Source: Deinococcus aetherius (GTDB taxonomy: Bacteria > Deinococcota > Deinococci > Deinococcales > Deinococcaceae). Taken from it: a stretch of 64,000 nucleotides of DNA. Location of the stretch: the NCBI RefSeq assembly GCF_025997855.1, contig NZ_AP026563.1:38501-102500 (forward strand). The letters are read 5' to 3'. This document shows, piece by piece, positions 35,290 through 43,862 of the stretch. Both the position numbers and the translations under genes were made by a program. The notes under the pieces are model-generated. The model did not search any database and had not been told where the DNA came from. It saw only the letters and a program-made list of their open reading frames with translations. How positions within the stretch are numbered: the first letter of the stretch is position 1; each line of letters starts with the position of its first letter.

Positions 35290-35341
35290 GGGTGAAGGGT
35301 CTTTCTCCAACAGGACAGGGGGGTGCCGGGGGTCTGCGGAC

Positions 35342-35551
35342 TCAGGGGGTGGCGGGTGCGGGGGCGCCGCCCATACCGGGCATGTTCTGTTGACTCATCC
35401 CGGGCATGCCGGGGTTCATGGCCGGATTGCCGGTGAGGCCCCGGTCCGACATGGAACGGGCGAGCCAGGCCGCCCCCAGCACGGTGGCGAGCAGCAGGGC
35501 CGCCGCCAGCCAGGCGCCCGACCGTCCCCGGCGCGGACGTGGCGAGGTCAC
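35342..35551 (-). CDS. small membrane protein with Met-rich extracytoplasmic tail
   Basis: 69 residues from GTG 35551. There is a basic N-terminus (SPRPRRGRSG), one membrane helix (AWLAAALLLATVLGAAWLA) and an exported tail with repeated Met/Pro/Gly (MNPGMPGMSQQNMPGMGG). Such methionine patterns occur in extracytoplasmic Cu(I)-binding proteins, but this function is not proven. It overlaps the stop of a 17-codon leader ORF by four bases (GTGA) and lies 31-52 bases upstream of the PBP gene. Confidence 0.6.
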   Translation of the reverse strand: MTSPRPRRGRSGAWLAAALLLATVLGAAWLARSMSDRGLTGNPAMNPGMPGMSQQNMPGMGGAPAPATP

Positions 35552-35601
35552 GCGGACCCCGGAACTGCGGACAACAAGAGGGCAGGGGGGCAGGTAGGCA
35601 T
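35548..35601 (-). CDS. possible 17-residue leader peptide
   Basis: ATG 35601 has a strong GGTGGAGGAACCTGAC ribosome-binding site and encodes MPTCPPALLLSAVPGSA, stopping at the TGA that overlaps the GTG of the Met-rich gene. Either a coupled leader peptide or the true start of the Met-rich gene separated by a frameshift. Confidence 0.35.
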   Translation of the reverse strand: MPTCPPALLLSAVPGSA

Positions 35602-35620
35602 GTCAGGTTCCTCCACCGGG

Positions 35621-35693
35621 AGCTTAGGCGGGGTGTGTTTGCGTCGTGTAAAGCTTTACCGCACCTGAACAGGACTGCCGTAGCGTGCGGCCC
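35621..35693. promoter_or_regulatory. divergent promoters with paired 11-bp-spaced boxes (PBP operon and lnt)
   Basis: Around the palindrome GTAAAGCTTTAC there are two outward boxes. Minus strand: TTTACAC, 4 bases, CAAACAC (35652-35635), 8 bases, -10 TAAGCT (35626-35621). Plus strand: TTTACCG, 4 bases, TGAACAG (35655-35672), 8 bases, -10 TAGCGT (35681-35686), then GTG at 35694. The layout is the same as at the C39-peptidase promoter, pointing to one PhoB/OmpR-like regulator of envelope genes. Confidence 0.55.
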
Positions 35694-37250
35694 GTGAACG
35701 AGCGCGTCACCTTCCGTGCCTGGCGAGCCCGCCTCAACCCAGCGCCCCTGCCCCCCTGGCTGGGAGACGCGCTGGGCGGCGTGGTGTTGGGCCTGCTGTT
35801 CCTGCCGTCGCCGCTGGCCGTGCTCGCGCCGCTGCCGCTGGCCGTGCTCCACCGCCGCCTGGCGCGCAGTGCGGGGGGGCGAGCGGCCCTCGGTCACGCG
35901 TTCGTGTTCGCCCTGGCCTTTTTCAGCGCGCACCTCGCCTGGCTGCCCGCCAGCATGGCGGACGTGCTGGGGCCGCTGGGCGGGCTCCTCACCGTGCTCG
36001 TCCTGCCCGCCGCGGCGCTGACCTGGGCCGCCCCCCTGGCCCTCACCCGGGTGGCCTTCGGGCCCCGCACCCTGCTCGCCCTGCCCTTCGCCTGGGTCCT
36101 GCTCGAGGCGCTGCGCACCCAGGGTCCCCTGGCCTTTCCGTGGGGCGCGCCGGGGTACGCCCTGACCCAGACCCCGCTGGCCCAGCTCGCCAGCGTCGGC
36201 GGGGTCTCGCTCCTGACGCTGCTGGTGACCGGGACCGCCAGCGTCCTGGCCAGCCCCGGCGGCGGGCGGCCCCCGGTCCTCCTGGCCGGGCTGGCCGTCT
36301 GGGGCGCCGGCCTCGTGTGGGGACGACAGGTCACGCCCCCCCTTGCGCCCGCTCCCCGCACCGCCGTGCTCGTGCAGGGAGCCATCGATCCGCGCCTCAA
36401 GGCCCGGGGGCGTACCCTCGACGAGTTCCGGGTCTACCTCGACCTGACGCGGGGCGCCCTGCGCCCGGGGGCGGCGGACCTGGCCGTGTGGCCGGAGACG
36501 GCGAGTCCGCTGCCCGCCTCCGACCCGGGGGCGCTGCCCGCCCTGCGGGGGCTGGGGGTGCCCCTGCTGCTCGGCGCCCCGGGCGACGTGCCCGGTCAGG
36601 CGCGCAACAGCGCCTACGGCGTGGACGGCGGCGTCACGGGTCGGCAGGACAAACGCGTCCTGGTGCCGTTCGGGGAGAGCCTGCCCTTCTCGGGCGTGCT
36701 GGGGGTTCTCTACACCCCCGTGCTCAGGAGCCTGGGGATGGCCGGCTCCACCAGCCTGACCCCCGGAAGGCTCCTGAACGTGCTGCTCTTGCGGGACCTG
36801 CGGGCGGGGGTGAGCATCTGCTACGAGTCGGTGTTCGGGTCTCTCAGCCGCCAGGCCGTGCGGGCCGGGGCGAACCTGCTCGTCGTGATCTCCAACGACG
36901 CGTGGTTCGGCCGGGGAGCGGGGGCCGAGCAGCACTTCCAGATGGGCCGCCTGCGCGCCATCGAGACCCGGCGGTTCCTGCTGCGCGCCGGGAACGACGG
37001 GGTGAGCGCGGTGATCGACCCCTGGGGCCGGGTCCGGTTCCGTGCGCCCCGGGGGGAGCGGGGCGCCTACCGGGTCGCCTTCGACGTCTCGGCGACCCGC
37101 ACCCCCTTCGTGCGGTACGGCGACTGGGTGGTCTGGGGGAGTGTGCTGACGTTGTTGATCGCAACCCTGCACCCGGGTCACCGCCGACCGGGGAGACCGT
37201 TGTGCCTCACCGCCGCTCCTGCTCCCGAGGCTGGACCGGACGACGGCTAA
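35694..37250 (+). CDS. lnt: apolipoprotein N-acyltransferase
   Basis: 518 residues from GTG 35694, 7 bases after the TAGCGT -10, so probably a leaderless start; the GTG at 35685 overlaps the -10. About six membrane helices in the first 200 residues surround the FPWGAPGYAL motif of Lnt (near 148). The nitrilase-type catalytic domain has WPETASP (Glu), RQDKRVLVPFGE (Lys) and GVSICYESVFG (Cys), then ISNDAWFGRGAGAEQHFQMGRLRAIE. It acylates the N-terminal Cys of lipoproteins. It is divergent from the PBP operon and shares a promoter region. Confidence 0.9.
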   Translation: MNERVTFRAWRARLNPAPLPPWLGDALGGVVLGLLFLPSPLAVLAPLPLAVLHRRLARSAGGRAALGHAFVFALAFFSAHLAWLPASMADVLGPLGGLLTVLVLPAAALTWAAPLALTRVAFGPRTLLALPFAWVLLEALRTQGPLAFPWGAPGYALTQTPLAQLASVGGVSLLTLLVTGTASVLASPGGGRPPVLLAGLAVWGAGLVWGRQVTPPLAPAPRTAVLVQGAIDPRLKARGRTLDEFRVYLDLTRGALRPGAADLAVWPETASPLPASDPGALPALRGLGVPLLLGAPGDVPGQARNSAYGVDGGVTGRQDKRVLVPFGESLPFSGVLGVLYTPVLRSLGMAGSTSLTPGRLLNVLLLRDLRAGVSICYESVFGSLSRQAVRAGANLLVVISNDAWFGRGAGAEQHFQMGRLRAIETRRFLLRAGNDGVSAVIDPWGRVRFRAPRGERGAYRVAFDVSATRTPFVRYGDWVVWGSVLTLLIATLHPGHRRPGRPLCLTAAPAPEAGPDDG

Positions 37251-37274
37251 GTTTGTAACCTATTTATCATTCTT

Positions 37275-37610
37275 GTGAAAGCGAAGGCCAGCACGGAGGT
37301 GCGCCAATTCGTGGAGCGGCAACCTGAAGGCGAGCCATTCTTACCGACGGAACTGCTGCTTTACGGCACGCGCGCGAGTATCGACCAAGCGATCTCCCGC
37401 TTGACCAAGGACAGCATTGTGGTTGGTGTGGGCGCTCGCCCAGACCTTCGCGCTGGGTGGGAGCGAGGTCCCGATGGCGTTCAAGGGAGGGACCAGCCTC
37501 TCCAAAGGGTACGCTGCCGTTACCCGCTTCAGCGAGGACCTCGACATCACCCTGGGCCTGCTCAGCGCGTCGGGTCGCACCCCCCAAAACCTCGCCAAGA
37601 TGTCGCGCAA
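37275..37610 (+). pseudogene. AbiE type IV toxin-antitoxin remnant (AbiEi fused to AbiEii piece)
   Basis: The GTG frame at 37275 reads an AbiEi/DUF6088-like N-terminus (KASTEVRQFVERQPEGE, then PTELLLYGTRASIDQAISRLTKD). At about 37415 it meets, in another frame, the core of an AbiEii-type nucleotidyltransferase toxin: QTFALGGSEVPMAFKGGTSLSK and RFSEDLDITL, including the GGTSLSK and DLDIT motifs. The C-terminal half of the antitoxin, the start of the toxin and most of its C-terminus are missing, so an internal deletion has joined the two genes. Confidence 0.72.
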
Positions 37611-37698
37611 TGCGGGGGCACGCCAGCAGCGACGCGGAAACACACGCTCAGGGCTCACCCCCTCTGTCAGCATCCGGGGTCAACCTCGGCCCGACGCA

Positions 37699-39059
37699 TT
37701 ACAGCTCCCGGACCCAACGCCCCGACCTGTAGCGACACCACAGCACGGCGGCGCGCAGGTAATTGTCGAGCAGGGTCGCCAGCCACACGCCCGCCAGGCC
37801 CCAGCCGAGTTGGACGCCCAGCAGGTACACGCCCAGTGTCCGTATCCCCCAGATGCCCACCAGCGTCGTCCACATGGGAAAGCGCGGGTCGCCGCCCGCC
37901 TGAAGGGTCGCGGTCAGGGCCGTCATCACCCCCGTTGCGGGTTGGGTGAGCACGTCGATGCCCAGAGCCAGCACGATCAGGGCCACCACCCGCGCATTCC
38001 CCGTGAACAGGCTCGCACCCCGGAACGACGCGATCCAGGCAAGGAGCGCCAGGCCCGTCATCAGGGCGGAGGACAGCCGCACGCCTGCCCAGGCGTAACG
38101 CCGTGCCTCCCTCTCCTCTCCCGCGCCCAGCCGCTGGCCGACCCGCACACTGGTGGCCGCCGCCAGTTCCGTCCCAGCGACCGAGGCGAACAGCGTGAAG
38201 TTGCCGCTCAGGGTGTGGGCGGCGCACACCTCCGTGCCCAGCCACAGGATCAGCCCGAAGTACACGATCTGCCCGAAGCGCATTGCCAGCCGTTCCAGGG
38301 CACTGGGGAGACCCAGGCGGGCCATGCGGCGCAGCACCCCCACATCCGGCCCGGCTTTCCGCCAGGAGGACGGCATCGCCCCGGCCCGGCGAAGTCGCCC
38401 GAGCAGCAGGGCGCCCCGAGCAGCCGCGCGAGGACGGTCGCCACCCCTGCCCCCACGAGCCCCAGACCGCCGAACCCCACCCCGAAGATCAGCAGCGGGT
38501 CGAGGACGACGTGTGCGGCGTTCATTCATAAACCCGCCCGCAAGGCCGCCCGGGTGTCCCCGGCCCCGCGCAGCACCGCGCCCGCCGCGTACATCACCGC
38601 GATGATTGCCGAGGGCACGGCCACGATACGGAAGTAAGTTTCCCCCGCCGACCGAACTTCCGGCGCGGCCCCCATGACGGTGAGCAGCGGCCCGGCCAGC
38701 ACCAGGGCGAACAGGCCGTAGGCCAGCCCCACCGCCACGGCCAGCCACAACGCCTGCATCGTCGCCCGCTGAAAGGCGGCAACGTCTCCAGCTCCAGTGG
38801 CTCGGGCGCTGAACGTTCCCGAGGTGGTGGCGACGGCGAGGAACACTGCGAAGAACACCTGGAGCAGGGCGTTGCTCACGCCCACGGCGGCCACTGCCCC
38901 CAGGCCCAGCCGGGAGACGAAGAAGGAGTCCGCAAAACCAACGGCACTCTGGAGCAGGTTCTCGGCGATGGTGGGCCAGGCGAGGACCTGCAGGTCCTGG
39001 GTGCGGGGTGGAAAATGACCGGCCGCCCACCTCACAAGTCCACCTTGGCCGCGCGCCAC
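37699..39059 (-). pseudogene. MATE-family efflux transporter, broken by a stop and a frameshift
   Basis: From ATG 39059 the protein begins VLAWPTIAENLLQSAVGFADSFFVSRLG and has normal MATE helices up to AALRAGL, where an in-frame TGA (38528-38526) interrupts it. The same frame continues MNAAHVVLDPLLIFGVGFGG. A one-base insertion at about 38405-38415 (GGGGCGCCC) then shifts the rest to the frame ending ATLLDNYLRAAVLWCRYR. Twelve-helix MATE length is preserved (~450 codons). Native proteins export cationic drugs or metabolites by Na+ or H+ antiport; this copy is probably inactive unless the lesions are sequence errors. Confidence 0.82.
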
Positions 39060-39152
39060 GCGGGCAAGCGGGGCAGGCAGAGCCTCCTGCCCTTCTCCCA
39101 GCCGTCCGGGGTCTGACCGCTGACAAACACGAGCGCGTTCAACGGCTTGCCC

Positions 39153-39416
39153 CTACCTCGTGAAATCCAGATGCAACTCCACCCGCTGTGCCCGGGGTGA
39201 CACCCACACGCTGCACACCGTGGCCCACCGCTTCGCGGTCCCGTCCAGCAGCCGCACGCTATCCCCCAGGGCGGGAGACCACTCGTCAAAGACCAGAGAC
39301 ACCACCGCCGTCCTGCGGTCTAGCCTCAGGTACTCCACCCTGAACTTTGTGCCCCCACACCGCACCGTCACCGCGCCTTCCGGCCACGACTCGTCCATCT
39401 CGTCCGGTCCACCCAT
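39153..39416 (-). CDS. hypothetical small beta-rich protein (PilZ-like?)
   Basis: 87 residues from the ATG at 39416 (AGAGGAGGGG upstream). The pattern VTVRCGGTKFRVEYLRLDRRTAVVSLVFDE, LLDGTAKRWATVCSVWVS, QRVELHLDF suggests a compact beta-barrel; it could be PilZ-like but lacks RxxxR and (D/N)xSxxG. High third-position GC. It overlaps the 3' end of the interrupted diacylglycerol-kinase gene. Confidence 0.55.
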   Translation of the reverse strand: MGGPDEMDESWPEGAVTVRCGGTKFRVEYLRLDRRTAVVSLVFDEWSPALGDSVRLLDGTAKRWATVCSVWVSPRAQRVELHLDFTR

Positions 39417-39519
39417 GCTCGCCCCTCCTCTCCAGCGCGGGCTCCCACCCGGCGCGCGTCGAAATCGCCCGGGACCAGCACCACGAGGACCTCTGGCGCC
39501 ACAGTTAGGGGCCACACTA

Positions 39520-40484
39520 AGAGACTGTCTGGAACGTGTGGGATCAAGCAGAAACCGCGTGTTGCTGGGCAAAAGCGGCGAGTCGGCGAAGCATACGACG
39601 AATGAACGACAATAAGATGAAGGCTTCGGTGGTCTCGGGCAGCAGGTCATATTCACGGTTCAGTCGGCGGTCGAAGGACAGCCAGGCGAAGCTGCGTTCC
39701 ACAATCCAACGCTTCTTGATGACGATGAATTCCCGATGCCCCCGGAAGGTCTTGATCTGGGCCTCAGTCAGCTCTTGACCCTCTGGGAGCCAATATCCAC
39801 GGATATTGGCATCCGGGCGTTGCACGATCTCGACGCTCTACCCGAGTGTGGTCTTGACCCATGCCTCCCACTTTCCCTTGTACCCGCCGTCGGCGAAGAG
39901 ATGGAGCTTCATCTGCGGCTGTTTGTGTCGCAACTCCTTCAGGAGTTGCTGGCTGCCCTCCCGATCCGTGATGTTCGCGGGCAGGACCTGCACCGCGAGC
40001 AGCAGGCCCTGGGGATCGACGATCAGGTGGTGTTTTCGTCCGTTGATCTTCTTGCCGCCGTCGTCACCACGGGGCCCCCTTTTTGAGAGGTCTTCACGCT
40101 CCTCGAATCGACAATTCCAGCGGTAGGCACCGCGTTTCGTCCGAGAACCTCACGCGTTTGTGCCCGGAGCGCATTGTTGATGCGCTCCCACAGCCCGCTC
40201 TGCTTCCACTGCCGGAAGTCGTCGTACACCGTCTTCCAATAGGGAAAATCAGCAGGCAACAGGCGCCAGGACACCCCACCGCGTTTGACGTAGAAGATGG
40301 CGTCGACGATGTCCCGACGAGCGATACGGGCCGGTCGTCCACCGGGTCGGGGCGCCGGGATGAGGGGACTGAGGATGGCCCACTCTGCATCGCTGGTGTC
40401 GGTTGAAGAGGTCCGGCGCCGAGTCACGCAAAAATGGTAACATTCCCGGGACGACCCCCTCCTGCACGCTTTCCAGACAGTCTT
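39520..40484 (-). mobile_element. IS5-like (IS427-type) element nested in the IS630 left end
   Basis: 13-bp perfect terminal repeats AGACTGTCTGGAA at 39522-39534 and complement at 40471-40483, with TA on both sides (39518-39519, 40485-40486); boundaries are accurate to about 2 bases. Contains one two-frame transposase gene. It interrupts the left terminal repeat region of the surrounding IS630-like element, so it is the younger insertion. Confidence 0.75.
39544..40427 (-). pseudogene. IS5-family transposase, two frames, internal TAG
   Basis: Likely start GTG 40427: DAEWAILSPLIPAPRPGGRPARI, DIVDAIFYVKRGGVSWRLLPADFP, then AGIVDSRSVKTSQKGGP (first catalytic D). Around CAAAAAGG (about 40084-40092) a -1 shift moves into DDGGKKINGRKHHLIVDPQG and HLFADGGYKGKW (second D), typical of programmed frameshifting in IS427-type elements. 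An in-frame TAG at 39840-39838 then stops translation before [22 protein letters not shown] (the E-bearing helix), so this copy is probably inactive. Confidence 0.8.
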
Positions 40485-40494
40485 TAGTGGGCCG

Positions 40495-41633
40495 TCAAGT
40501 TTGGTCTGTCGGTTTTTTGGGGTAGAGACGGCTGAGCTTTGCTCGTGCCGTCTCCGAGGTGAAGGCCCAGTCGATGGGTCGGCCCCGCTCGTTGCGCAAC
40601 TTTCCGTACACCCCAACCACGCGCTCCAACTCTTCGCTCGTCCCGATCCGGTGATCGAGGGCCTGACGGGTCAACGCCGCAAACTCAAGTTCAATCGCGT
40701 TGAGCCAACTGCCGTGCTTCGGTGTGAAGTGGAACTCCAACTTCCTTGCCACACGATGCGCTTCTGTGGGCTCGAAGGCCTCGTACAGCGCCCCTTTGCT
40801 ATGCGTGGCGAGGTTGTCGAGAACGACCAGGACACGCTCGGCTTGAGGGTAAAGCTCGTCAACGAGGCGCTTCATAGCGAAGGCGAAGTCGAGTTTGGTG
40901 TGCCGTTCGGTGACCTCGAAGTCCACCCGGCCTGTCTTGGGCTCGACCACACCGAACAAGTTGATGGTGCCGTGCCGGGTGTAGAGGTAGTCGTAGCGAG
41001 CCAGCCGTGCTGGCTCGGTCGGGAGACGGTCGTTGACATCGGAGATGAGGTGGCAGGGGCGTTCATCGAAACACACCACCGGTCGTGAGGGGTCGTACTC
41101 CCGGGCGTACAGGTCCAGGACGTCTTCCATCGCGGCGACGAAGGCGCCGTTGTGCTCGGGTGGGATGACCCATTGTTCGTGCAGGTGCGGCTTCAGGATG
41201 TTTTTTTGAGATAGACCCGCACGGTTTCATGCGAGATGGCGTCCACGTGACCGAGTTCGACCATTTGGTCAGCGAGGAGGCGCAGCGTCCAGGTCTTGTG
41301 CCCGAGAGACTCGGGCACTGCACTGCAGGCCAGCGCGATCAGATGCGCTTCGGTGCGCTCGTCGAGCTTTTTCGGCTTGAAGCGTTGTGGCCGCAGATGA
41401 TCGAGTGCGGCTTCGAGCCCGTCCAGCACGTAGCGTTGCCGCACACGCAGGACCGTTCGAGGGTTGACTTCCAAGGCTTGGGCAATGAGTTGATCGTGCA
41501 GCCCAGGGCCCTTCTGATCCGCTTTGAGGAGGATGCGGGCATGGGTGAGCTTGCGGGTAGGCGCGCTGCCCACCTTGAGCAACGCCCGGAGCTGCGTCCG
41601 TTCCTCGTCCTTCAACTGCACCAGGTACTTCAT
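40495..41633 (-). CDS. IS630-family transposase with programmed -1 frameshift
   Basis: Probable start ATG 41633. OrfA has LKDEERTQLRALLKVGSAPT and an HTH (QALEVNPRTVLRVRQRYVLDGLEAAL), ending YLKKTS at 41193. At A AAA AAA C (about 41201-41207) a -1 slip continues as NILKPHLHEQWVIPPEHNGAF into OrfB: PVVCFDERPCHLISD (DDE first D), RVLVVLDNLATHSKGALYEAF (second D) and FTPKHGSWLNAIELEFA (E), ending at 40495. The slippery run is as expected for IS630, so this transposase may be intact. Confidence 0.85.
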
Positions 41634-42598
41634 GCCCCACCGTAGGCTGACCCCAGCACATGGGGGTAGTCCCTGACACACCTTTCCTGACGGCCCATTA
41701 GTGCGACCCCAGTTAGGGTCACCTCGGCCGCCCGCAGCACCTCACCGTCCACACTGGCCCAGGCCGGTCCACCACGGCGCTTGACCGTCACCTGCCACGC
41801 CGTGAAGTGCCGCGCCCGTCCTCCTGCTGCCCAGCCCAGGCTCACCCGCAGCGGGCTCACGAGCCGCCCGTCCCCGAAGGCCAGCACGTCGAGTTGCCGG
41901 TCGGCCACCGACGCCCCCGCAGCGGCCCTGCGACGTACCGCCCGTTCGCCACCAGCAGTTGGCGGGCTCTTAACCGCAGTTGCCCGGTCTCTCTGGTCAC
42001 GTCGAGGTCGAGCGCCCGGTGCCGCCACAACACCTTCGCATCCGCCACCGGCCAGGCGAGCAGCCCCAGGCGGCGCTTGAGGTCCGGGGTCAGGGTGCGC
42101 GCGATCTCGGCCGACAGGCCCAGCGCCACGCTGTTGAGAACCACCCGCTCGCCCACCCGCCCACGTCCACCCACGCCCGCACCCCGGCGGCGATCACGCA
42201 CGCCGCCCCCGCGAGGTCGAGGGGCACCCCGACGCTGCGCGCAAAGGTGTTGCCGGTGCCCGGGGCAGCACGCCCAGCGCCGTGTTCGTGCCCGCGAGCC
42301 GCCCCGCCGCGTGCGACAGCGTGCCGTCCCCACCGCCGCCGACCACCAGAGGTGCGCCCCGGGCGACCTCCGTGCGCAGCAGCGCCTCCGCCCGGGTGGG
42401 GTCCTCCACCGGACAGGGACGGACACGCCCGCGTCCCCCAGCAGCGTCACGGCGCGGTCCAGCTCGCCCCGGCCCCGCCGCGCGCGCAGGTTCACCAGCA
42501 GCGCGACAGGCTGCGGCTCCGGGTCCCCGCCGAACGTCATTGCAGGACCACCGGGTCGCTGTTCATGCGACCCCGGCGCCCATGGCCGCCCCCCAGCC

Positions 42599-43862
42599 TC
42601 ATCTCAAGATCACCGCCAGAGCCAGCAGCGCGGCGAGCAGGACGGGTGGGGTCAGGATGAGCCCTGCCCGGAAGTACTCCCCCCAACTCACCTTCACCCC
42701 GCGCCGCCCCAGCAGGTATAACCACAGCACCGTGGCGAGAGTGCCGATGGGCGTGAGCTTGAGCCCGATGTCCGCGCCCACGATCAGCGCGTAGGCCAGG
42801 CCCTGACGCACGTGCGGCGACAGCGTGGCGCCCTGCACCCCGAGCAGGGCGAACAGCACCGCCGGGAGGTTGTTCATGAAGGCACTCAGGGCGGCCACAC
42901 TGCCTCCCGCCGCCAGCACGCCCGACAGCGTTCCATGCCGCGCCGCGTCCGCCACCAACGCCCCGTACCCGGCGGTGAATCCGGCGCCGCGCAGCCCGTA
43001 TACGACCAGGTACATCGAGAGCGCGAACACCACCACATCCCAGGGGGCGTGCCCAAGCACGGCGCGGCTCGACACTTGGCGCGAGCGGGCCGCCACGAGC
43101 CAGAGGGCCACTGCCCCAGGGTGGTGATCCCGCCGAGCGGCACGCCCAGCGGGTCCGCGAGAAAATATCCCACCAGCAGGAGGGGCAGCACGGTCCACCC
43201 GGCGAGGAACAGGCCACGCGACCGCAGCGCGCTTCCTGGGGACGGTAGGGGCGCCGGATCGTACCTTGCTGGCAAAACGCGGCGGTACAGGACGAGCAGA
43301 ACCACCAGGCAGGCGAGCAGCGCCGCCACATCCACCGGGCGTACTGCGCGAAGTCCAAGTGAAAGGCGTCGGCCACAACGATATTGACGAGGTTCGAGAC
43401 CGGCAGGGGCAGGCTGGTGGCGTCCACCGCAAAACCCACCGCGAAGGCGAACGCGAGCGTGGCCGCCCGGGACAGCACGAGCACCCCCGCGAGTTCCAGC
43501 GCGACCGGCGTGAGGATGAGCACGGCGCCGCCCTGGGCGAACAGGGCGGAAACCAGGGCAGTGAACACGATCAGCAGCACGAAAAGGGCCACACCGCGCC
43601 CCCGGCCCCAGCGGGCGAGGTGCAGTGCCGCCCAGCGGAAGAAGCCCGCCCCGTCGAGCAGCAGGCTCATCACGATCAACCCGACCAGGGTGAGCGTCGC
43701 GTTCCAGGTAGCGTGCCACACCACCGGGATGTCCGCGGGCCGGACCACGCCCAGCAGCAGGGCAAGGACGGCGCCGCCGAGCGCGGCCCAGGCGGGTTTC
43801 AGGCCGCGGGGCTGCCACACCACCAGGGCGACCGTACCGAGAAAGACCAGCAGGGCGCTCAC
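42599..43862 (-). pseudogene. ArsB/SLC13-type ion transporter, two frameshifts
   Basis: From 43862 the first frame runs LVFLGTVALVVWQPRGLKPA to FAVDATSLPLPVSNLVNIVVADAFHLDFAQYARWM. Near 43335 it shifts to ALLACLVVLLVLYRRVLPARYD and VLPLLLVGYFLADPLGVPLGG, and near 43110 to the frame with VVVFALSMYLVVYGLRGAG, SAFMNNLPAVLFALLGV and GADIGLKLTPIGTLATVLWL. The NNLPA and SNLVNI elements are those of ArsB/NhaD-type transporters, possibly arsenite or another anion. The full ~420-codon length remains, so it is recently broken or mis-sequenced. Four bases overlap the fetB-like gene. Confidence 0.78.

Larger units (their letters stand above)
39508..41710 (-). mobile_element. IS630-like element carrying a nested IS5-like element
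   Basis: Flanked by 5-bp direct repeats AGTTA (39503-39507, 41711-41715) that include the TA target typical of IS630. After removal of the nested element, the left end (39508-39519 plus 40487 onward) and the right end (before 41711) align as imperfect inverted repeats of about 23 bp beginning GGGGYCRCACTA and continuing TGGGCCGTCA. It disrupts a diacylglycerol-kinase-like gene. Confidence 0.7.
39368..42540 (-). pseudogene. diacylglycerol/lipid kinase (YegS-like) gene, IS-split and frameshifted
   Basis: Starts at 42540 with QPVALLVNLRARRGRGELDRA. In a second frame it has the DAGK glycine loop LVVGGGGDGTLSHAAGRLAGT, back in the first frame GERVVLNSVALGLSAEIART, and in a third LDVLAFGDGRLVSPLRVSLGWAAGG and SVDGEVLRAAEVTLT. 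The IS630-like element cuts here; after removing it and one 5-bp repeat the frame runs on as VAPEVLVVLVPGDFDARR, the normal C-terminal strand of these kinases. At least three frameshifts plus the insertion make it non-functional. It would have phosphorylated a membrane lipid. Confidence 0.75.

Noticed and set aside
35250..37181. Minus-strand 643-codon frame opposite lnt
   Set aside because: Gln/Gly/His-rich translation is typical of antisense high-GC DNA; lnt has full catalytic motifs on the plus strand.
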